Source: CAYWXK01 sp964462515 (GTDB lineage Bacteria; Planctomycetota; Phycisphaerae; Sedimentisphaerales; Anaerobacaceae). Taken from it: a stretch of 9,592 nt of DNA. Below the pieces are notes generated by a model. It was not told the origin of the DNA, searched no databases, and saw nothing but the letters and a program-made list of their open reading frames with translations. Positions 6,489-9,592 of this stretch are shown one piece after another. The first letter of the stretch is position 1, and each line of letters begins with the position of its first letter. Where the stretch lies: the NCBI GenBank assembly GCA_964462515.1, contig CAYWXK010000085.1, forward strand, positions 1-9,592, given 5' to 3'. Made by a program: the position numbers and the translations under genes.

Positions 6489-6710
6489 TTAGACAAGTTG
6501 TTCCCATTCCTTACGGGAGATTCCCGCTTGGTGCAGAATACGTGCCAACAGTTCGCGTCCAATGTCGCCTTTATGTGGATTTGGTATTATCAACGTCACA
6601 TCACCTTTGAGCATAAACTGATGTTTACCTCCCGAATATGGCCCATCGAAACCCATCTTGCGCAGATAGCGCACCAAATCCTTCCGTGAAATAGGGCCAA
6701 ATACGGGCAT
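6489..6710 (-). CDS. hicA: HicA-type mRNA interferase toxin
   Basis: HicA toxins have a double-stranded-RNA-binding-like fold and cut mRNA; the partner HicB neutralises them. The 73-residue product has the usual order: PISRKDLVRYLRKMGF (helix 1), then SGGKHQFMLKGDVTLIIPNP with the active-site histidine in GGKHQFM, then GDIGRELLARILHQAGIS at the C-terminus. The ATG at 6710 shares one base with the hicB stop (TGATG), indicating translational coupling; a TTG one codon upstream is a less likely start. The toxin gene lies downstream of the antitoxin gene, opposite to E. coli hicAB. Related solitary YcfA-like proteins exist, but the adjacent hicB makes a pair likely. Confidence 0.93.
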   Translation of the reverse strand: MPVFGPISRKDLVRYLRKMGFDGPYSGGKHQFMLKGDVTLIIPNPHKGDIGRELLARILHQAGISRKEWEQLV

Positions 6711-6958
6711 CAAGCCGCGACCTCTTTTTTTATGGTGAGTTTTATCCCGTCAATCTTGGGTAGTGCAAGGTTCTTGTAGATCCGAAAAAGTATCCAATCT
6801 TCGAGTGCTTGTTCCAGTTCGCTTCGGCATTCTTCTAACGTTGGGGCATTCGCATACACGCCTCGACATTTCGGGATTTCCCCGTAGTATGTGCCGTCAT
6901 CGGCTAATATTTCGTAATGTGCACGTTTCATTGCGGCTTCGAGATATTTCGTAAGCAT
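6710..6958 (-). CDS. hicB: HicB-type antitoxin
   Basis: HicB proteins bind and inactivate HicA through a partial RNase H-like fold. The 82-residue product shows the family pattern: AHYEILADDGTYYGEIPKCRGVYANAPTLEECRSELEQALEDWILF, with YYGEIP and the GVYANAPTLEEC turn followed by a long helix. There is no room for a C-terminal helix-turn-helix or ribbon-helix-helix domain, so it may not bind DNA by itself in the way longer HicB proteins do. The ATG at 6958 is preceded by GGGGA with about eight bases spacing, a strong site for this window. The frame remains open upstream to 7330, but that part has no recognisable family sequence, so 6958 is taken as the start. It is coupled to hicA by a one-base overlap. 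Confidence 0.92.
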   Translation of the reverse strand: MLTKYLEAAMKRAHYEILADDGTYYGEIPKCRGVYANAPTLEECRSELEQALEDWILFRIYKNLALPKIDGIKLTIKKEVAA

Positions 6959-7229
6959 ATATAAGTCCCCTTTTTTAGCTATATTAACACGAACACAACA
7001 GGAATTCAGACTATTCACATAAGCAGTATATTGAAAGTGCCGCTTGCCGTCAAGACCGACACTGAAAATGCAAACTGTAGCGAAGTGGATAATGTAAGGG
7101 TGTGCCGTACACACCACTAATCTTTTCAAAAAACTGCTTGAATGGGGCGTAGGTGAAACTTGGCAAATACGTTCTGCTCGGTCGGATGAAGAACAAATGT
7201 GCTCTCCGCGGTTAGGCAAAATCGGTTCG
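6959..7229. other. Intergenic stretch upstream of hicB, no supported gene
   Basis: No convincing coding frame is seen. A possible hicB -10 (TAATAT on the minus strand, 6981-6986) has no good -35. A 6-bp hairpin, GGTGTG (7099-7104) with CACACC (7110-7115), lies inside, without a T run. The end of the zinc-ribbon/PH gene at 7230 has no clear terminator here. Confidence 0.4.
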
Positions 7230-7946
7230 TTATTCAAGATGCACGACAGCGCCCCTTCGGTCGGCTTCGAGGGTTGCTTTCTTGATAATATCGTAGAGGC
7301 TGCGGGGATACCGAACCTTTTCAAAAACAAATTCAGGGTCAGATTTGTCCGTAGTTATCAAAGCCACCGTGCCAATCCCCAAAATGCAGTCGATGGAGCT
7401 CCTGCGGAGTTTCAGGTCGATAACCCGGAACATATCCAGATTATCAACCTTTCTATCCAGGATGCCCCTGCTCCATTCGATTCTGTCTGGCGTAACTTCG
7501 TAATAGACCATCCGCAGCCGAATCAATCTAAGGACAATGTAAAATGCCGCAGCTAACGAGATTCCAAGACCGACAATAAACCTGTATCGAGCAAAATCCA
7601 TCAACTGACTCTGGCTAAGTTTTGAGCCTAATAGATTCTCAACAGGCGCCTTGGCTAAAAAAATTGCAATCGCGATAATGACCAATCCTTTAAGCACCGC
7701 CGGTGCCGCCCCCCACAAAGAAGGACTGCCGGCGAACAGAACATTACCATCCGGCTCTTCACCTGATTCTGATTGGGCGTCTGAATTTGAGCCAGCCAGC
7801 AGCGATTTGGCCTTTGGGCTGTTAAGAAATTCGCCGCAGAATCGGCACTTAATTGCCCCGGCCTGAATCGTCTCGGCACAAAAAGGACACTGTTTTGTCC
7901 GTAAGTCGGTAACTGTCATATCCTTATATATCGGACACACCCTCAT
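7230..7946 (-). CDS. Zinc-ribbon and bacterial PH domain membrane protein
   Basis: The function is not known. The N-terminus has a double CxxC zinc ribbon (CPFCAETIQ, then IKCRFCGEFL; about residues 20-42 of the 238-residue product). A short polar linker rich in Ser, Glu and Asp follows (about 45-68). Two likely membrane helices come next, LVIIAIAIFLAKAP and FIVGLGISLAAAFYIVL. The C-terminal part, from YYEVTPDRIEWSRGILDRKVDNLDMFRVIDLKL on, matches the bPH2-type bacterial pleckstrin-homology pattern found in small membrane proteins. The linker, ribbon and PH domain would all face the cytoplasm. The start is uncertain: ATG at 7946 is used, ATG at 7919 and TTG at 7973 are alternatives, and an AGGAGAGG stands at 7963-7970, too far from 7946 and too near to 7973. 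The gene is divergent from the cassette at 8098. Confidence 0.8.
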   Translation of the reverse strand: MRVCPIYKDMTVTDLRTKQCPFCAETIQAGAIKCRFCGEFLNSPKAKSLLAGSNSDAQSESGEEPDGNVLFAGSPSLWGAAPAVLKGLVIIAIAIFLAKAPVENLLGSKLSQSQLMDFARYRFIVGLGISLAAAFYIVLRLIRLRMVYYEVTPDRIEWSRGILDRKVDNLDMFRVIDLKLRRSSIDCILGIGTVALITTDKSDPEFVFEKVRYPRSLYDIIKKATLEADRRGAVVHLE

Positions 7947-8012
7947 AATTTCAGCAGTGCATCCTCTCCTCAATATTTGCTAAAAAGATTTGAAAAATTA
8001 TGTAAAATTCTC

Positions 8013-8041
8013 TTGACATAATGTAATGTATAGGATACATT
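8013..8041 (+). promoter_or_regulatory. Predicted sigma70-type promoter of the membrane protein cassette
   Basis: TTGACA (8013-8018) is a perfect -35 element, and TACATT (8036-8041) stands 17 bp downstream as a four-of-six -10 element. Predicted RNA start near 8048 leaves about 50 nt before the ATG at 8098. Confidence 0.65.
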
Positions 8042-8045
8042 ATGT
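8016..8045. promoter_or_regulatory. Overlapping palindromes filling the promoter, candidate operator
   Basis: Two perfect inverted repeats overlap. The outer one is ACATAATGTA (8016-8025) with TACATTATGT (8036-8045). The inner one is TAATGTAT (8024-8031) with ATACATTA (8035-8042) around AGG. They cover the end of the -35, the spacer and the -10, so a bound dimer would block RNA polymerase. The XRE regulator at 9390 is the natural candidate ligand. Confidence 0.6.
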
Positions 8046-8097
8046 ATGGTATAGCGAACATAGACGACTTATAATTATGCTTAGAAAGGAATTTGAT

Positions 8098-8532
8098 ATG
8101 AACAGATCACAGAAAATCGCCTGGCTGCTTGTAGTTACAATATCGCTGGCTGTTATTCTCAGCACAGCAGCCATTGCCGTGCTTTATGTTAAGGTTGGGA
8201 TGCCAAAAGCGCTTGCGGGTCTTGGGTTCATTGGTGTTGCCGGCTTCGGCGGCTTAGGGCCTTTGGTCTTCAAAAAGGACAAGAGGCCTGTAACTTGCGA
8301 TGAACGAGACAAACTCATCAACCACCGCGCAGCACTTGCCGCCTTTGGCACATCTTATTTGGTCGTAGCCGTAGCGTGCATGGCACCCTTCTACATTCTG
8401 GGACCGCATGCCTCAATATCTGTAACATGGTTGCCTATGATATTTGGCGGGGCTGCCCTGACTGTCTTCTTTGCACATTCGGTTGCAATTCTGATTCAAT
8501 ACGGCTGGATGGGTAGAGGAGAAAAGTCATGA
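8098..8532 (+). CDS. Four-helix DERD-motif membrane protein, paralog 1 (DUF2178-like)
   Basis: The function is not known. The 144 residues form two hydrophobic hairpins: helices at about 8-31 and 38-58, then a cytoplasmic-type polar stretch KKDKRPVTCDERDKLINHRAAL (59-80) with DERD at 68-71, then helices at about 81-101 and 112-134. A loop LGPHASISVT joins the last two helices, and the tail ends ILIQYGW. This DER-x-x-I-x-x-(R/K)A pattern between two helix pairs resembles DUF2178-type small membrane proteins often found beside XRE regulators; the assignment is by recollection of the family. AAAGGA stands seven bases before the ATG at 8098. The frame opens at 8026, but that is upstream of the predicted RNA start. 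The stop overlaps the next ATG by four bases. Confidence 0.85.
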   Translation: MNRSQKIAWLLVVTISLAVILSTAAIAVLYVKVGMPKALAGLGFIGVAGFGGLGPLVFKKDKRPVTCDERDKLINHRAALAAFGTSYLVVAVACMAPFYILGPHASISVTWLPMIFGGAALTVFFAHSVAILIQYGWMGRGEKS

Positions 8533-8969
8533 ATAAAACACAAGAAGCATGGATTTGGTTCCTTTTAGGAGTAGCTTGTTGTCTCATCCCCGGCGGAGTC
8601 GCCATATTTATCGCCTATGATAGGGGGATGTCCTTCGTCCCGCTGTTTATGTTTGCAAGCATTACCATTTGGGGTGGTTTATTTTGGTTATTTCCTTTCA
8701 TCTCCGGCAAGATTCGCAAAGGAAAAAAGAAAGTTAGTTTCGATGAGCGAGACCAATTAATCCACAAAAGAGCGGTTATGGCCGCGTATGTCGTGCTTTG
8801 GTTATATTTCGTTGCAGCATGCGTGATTCCTTGGTGGCTCGTTGGTCCACATGGTTCTATCTCAGTTAATGTGATGCCCCTGACACTTTTGGGGGGGCTT
8901 GCCATTTTTACGCTTGTGCAAAATCTGGCTATCCTGATTCAGTACGGCTGGAGGAATAAAAATGAATAA
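8529..8969 (+). CDS. Four-helix DERD-motif membrane protein, paralog 2 (DUF2178-like)
   Basis: The function is not known. The 146-residue protein is a clear paralog of the preceding one: it starts MNKTQEAW, has helices at about 8-30 and 36-58, a basic stretch KIRKGKKKVS before FDERDQLIHKRAVM (DERD at 72-75), helices at about 82-104 and 114-137, the same connecting loop VGPHGSISVN, and the same end AILIQYGW. Its ATG lies in an ATGA overlap with the first gene, so the two are translationally coupled. The basic stretch before DERD implies a cytoplasmic loop and outward-facing GPHGSIS loop by the positive-inside rule. No enzyme or transporter signature is seen. The pair could form a hetero-oligomer. 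Confidence 0.85.
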   Translation: MNKTQEAWIWFLLGVACCLIPGGVAIFIAYDRGMSFVPLFMFASITIWGGLFWLFPFISGKIRKGKKKVSFDERDQLIHKRAVMAAYVVLWLYFVAACVIPWWLVGPHGSISVNVMPLTLLGGLAIFTLVQNLAILIQYGWRNKNE

Positions 8970-9387
8970 AACTCAAAAAGGCGCGATGGCGGTGATGGTT
9001 ATATCGATACTGCTTTTAGTATTCAGTATGACCATACCTTTAGCATGGCTTTATAAAGTTCCTGTGCTGAGAATATTGCCGCTGGTATTTCTTGTTCTTA
9101 GTTATATCGCGATGGGTTTATCAATTATCTTTTTCAGAAAAAAGCAAAGTCCCAGCGAGGTGGATTTCGATGAGCGTGATAGGATTATTAAACGAAAGGC
9201 GATTCTTGCTTCATACATTACACTTTGGATTTTGGTTTTCCTTGGCTGCACCATACCATTCATGATTACCAATCAGTGTGGAATTATGCCGGTTAGCCTG
9301 CTTCCTATCGCACTTTTCATCATGTTCATTATAGTCATGCTTGTGTACTCTCTGACGATTCTGATGCAATACGGCCGGGGGAAATAA
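8962..9387 (+). CDS. Four-helix DERD-motif membrane protein, paralog 3 (DUF2178-like)
   Basis: The function is not known. The 141-residue protein is the third paralog: it starts MNKTQKG like paralog 2, has helices at about 9-31 and 36-57, then RKKQSPSEVDFDERDRIIKRKAILASY (DERD at 70-73), helices at about 82-102 and 112-134, and ends LTILMQYGRGK. It is more diverged: the GPHxSIS loop of the other two is replaced by a TNQCGIMPVSLLP stretch, and the final Trp is replaced by Arg. Its ATG overlaps the end of paralog 2 by eight bases, with GAGG seven bases upstream. The gene lies two bases before the XRE regulator gene, completing a four-gene operon. Confidence 0.85.
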   Translation: MNKTQKGAMAVMVISILLLVFSMTIPLAWLYKVPVLRILPLVFLVLSYIAMGLSIIFFRKKQSPSEVDFDERDRIIKRKAILASYITLWILVFLGCTIPFMITNQCGIMPVSLLPIALFIMFIIVMLVYSLTILMQYGRGK

Positions 9388-9389
9388 AG

Positions 9390-9592
9390 ATGGCGAAAAA
9401 TGAATTAAAAAACCAGATTCGCAAATTGCGGTTTGAGAATGATGAAATGACCCAGCAGCAATTAGCCGACCGTGTCGGCGTGACCCGCCAGACAATTCTT
9501 GCCATTGAAGCCGGCAAATACGCCCCCTCGCTGCCTCTTGCCTTTCGCATCGCCCGCGCCTTCGCCGTCCCCCTCGAAACCGTCTTCCAATA
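9390..9592 (+). CDS. XRE-family transcriptional regulator, 3' end at window edge
   Basis: This is a small helix-turn-helix DNA-binding protein, probably the repressor of the cassette. The 67 full codons read MAKNELKNQIRKLRFENDEM, then a compact XRE domain with TQQQLADRVGVTRQTILAIEAGKYAPS (about residues 21-47) and a following LPLAFRIARAFAVPLETVF. It belongs to the short, single-domain type that has little beyond the helix-turn-helix. The last two bases are TA, so the gene either ends within a base or continues a few residues (such proteins commonly continue past this point). The gene starts two bases after paralog 3 and has only GGGGG about nine bases upstream as ribosome site. Its position last in the operon and the palindromes at 8016-8045 suggest autoregulation. 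Confidence 0.9.
   Translation, partial: MAKNELKNQIRKLRFENDEMTQQQLADRVGVTRQTILAIEAGKYAPSLPLAFRIARAFAVPLETVFQ

Noticed and set aside
7099..7115. Hairpin GGTGTG/CACACC as a terminator
   Set aside because: No T run follows on either strand and the stem is only six pairs, so it is not listed as a terminator.
6959..7330. Upstream extension of the hicB frame to a 206-residue protein
   Set aside because: The added residues have no family resemblance, overlap the end of the zinc-ribbon/PH gene, and the ATG at 6958 has a strong GGGGA ribosome site.
7197..7556. Plus-strand frame opposite the zinc-ribbon/PH gene
   Set aside because: It is antisense to a gene with clear domains, and its product looks random.
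8026..8097. Upstream start of paralog 1 at 8026
   Set aside because: It would begin inside the operator and before the predicted RNA start. The ATG at 8098 has AAAGGA at good spacing and matches the starts of the two paralogs.

Overview
The window looks like a bacterial chromosome segment with moderate GC, few strong Shine-Dalgarno sites and short intergenic arrays of 7- or 8-bp tandem units. The housekeeping gene order and this repeat style would fit a planctomycete of the Phycisphaerae type. That placement is an inference; no marker here fixes the taxon.

Region 1 (1-5806, minus strand) is a run of eight co-directional core genes, in transcription order pheA - tpiA - secG - yicC - gmk - rpoZ - coaC - coaB. 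They cover phenylalanine synthesis, glycolysis, protein export, an RNase-like protein, GMP phosphorylation, the RNA polymerase omega subunit and two steps of coenzyme A synthesis. The yicC-gmk-rpoZ-coa order is widespread in bacteria. coaC and coaB are separate here but lie in the same frame, parted by two in-frame stops and a heptad repeat array. coaB runs off the left edge of the window and carries its own heptad array inside the reading frame. An octad array lies between secG and yicC. A good sigma70-like promoter before pheA indicates that pheA starts at 5737.

Region 2 (5807-7229) holds a divergent ogt-type O6-methylguanine-DNA methyltransferase gene on the plus strand, with a palindrome in the shared pheA/ogt promoter region. 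It meets a HicB-HicA type toxin-antitoxin pair (minus strand, antitoxin gene first) end to end. About 270 bp upstream of hicB contain no supported gene.

Region 3 (7230-9592) has a minus-strand gene for a membrane protein with an N-terminal zinc ribbon and a C-terminal bacterial PH domain. Divergent from it is a tightly coupled plus-strand cassette: three tandem paralogous four-helix membrane proteins, each with a central DERD motif (DUF2178-like), then an XRE-family repressor-like regulator cut by the right edge. The cassette has a TTGACA-17-TACATT promoter, and two overlapping perfect inverted repeats fill its core, as expected of an operator for the encoded regulator. This self-contained cassette is the best candidate for an undescribed system.
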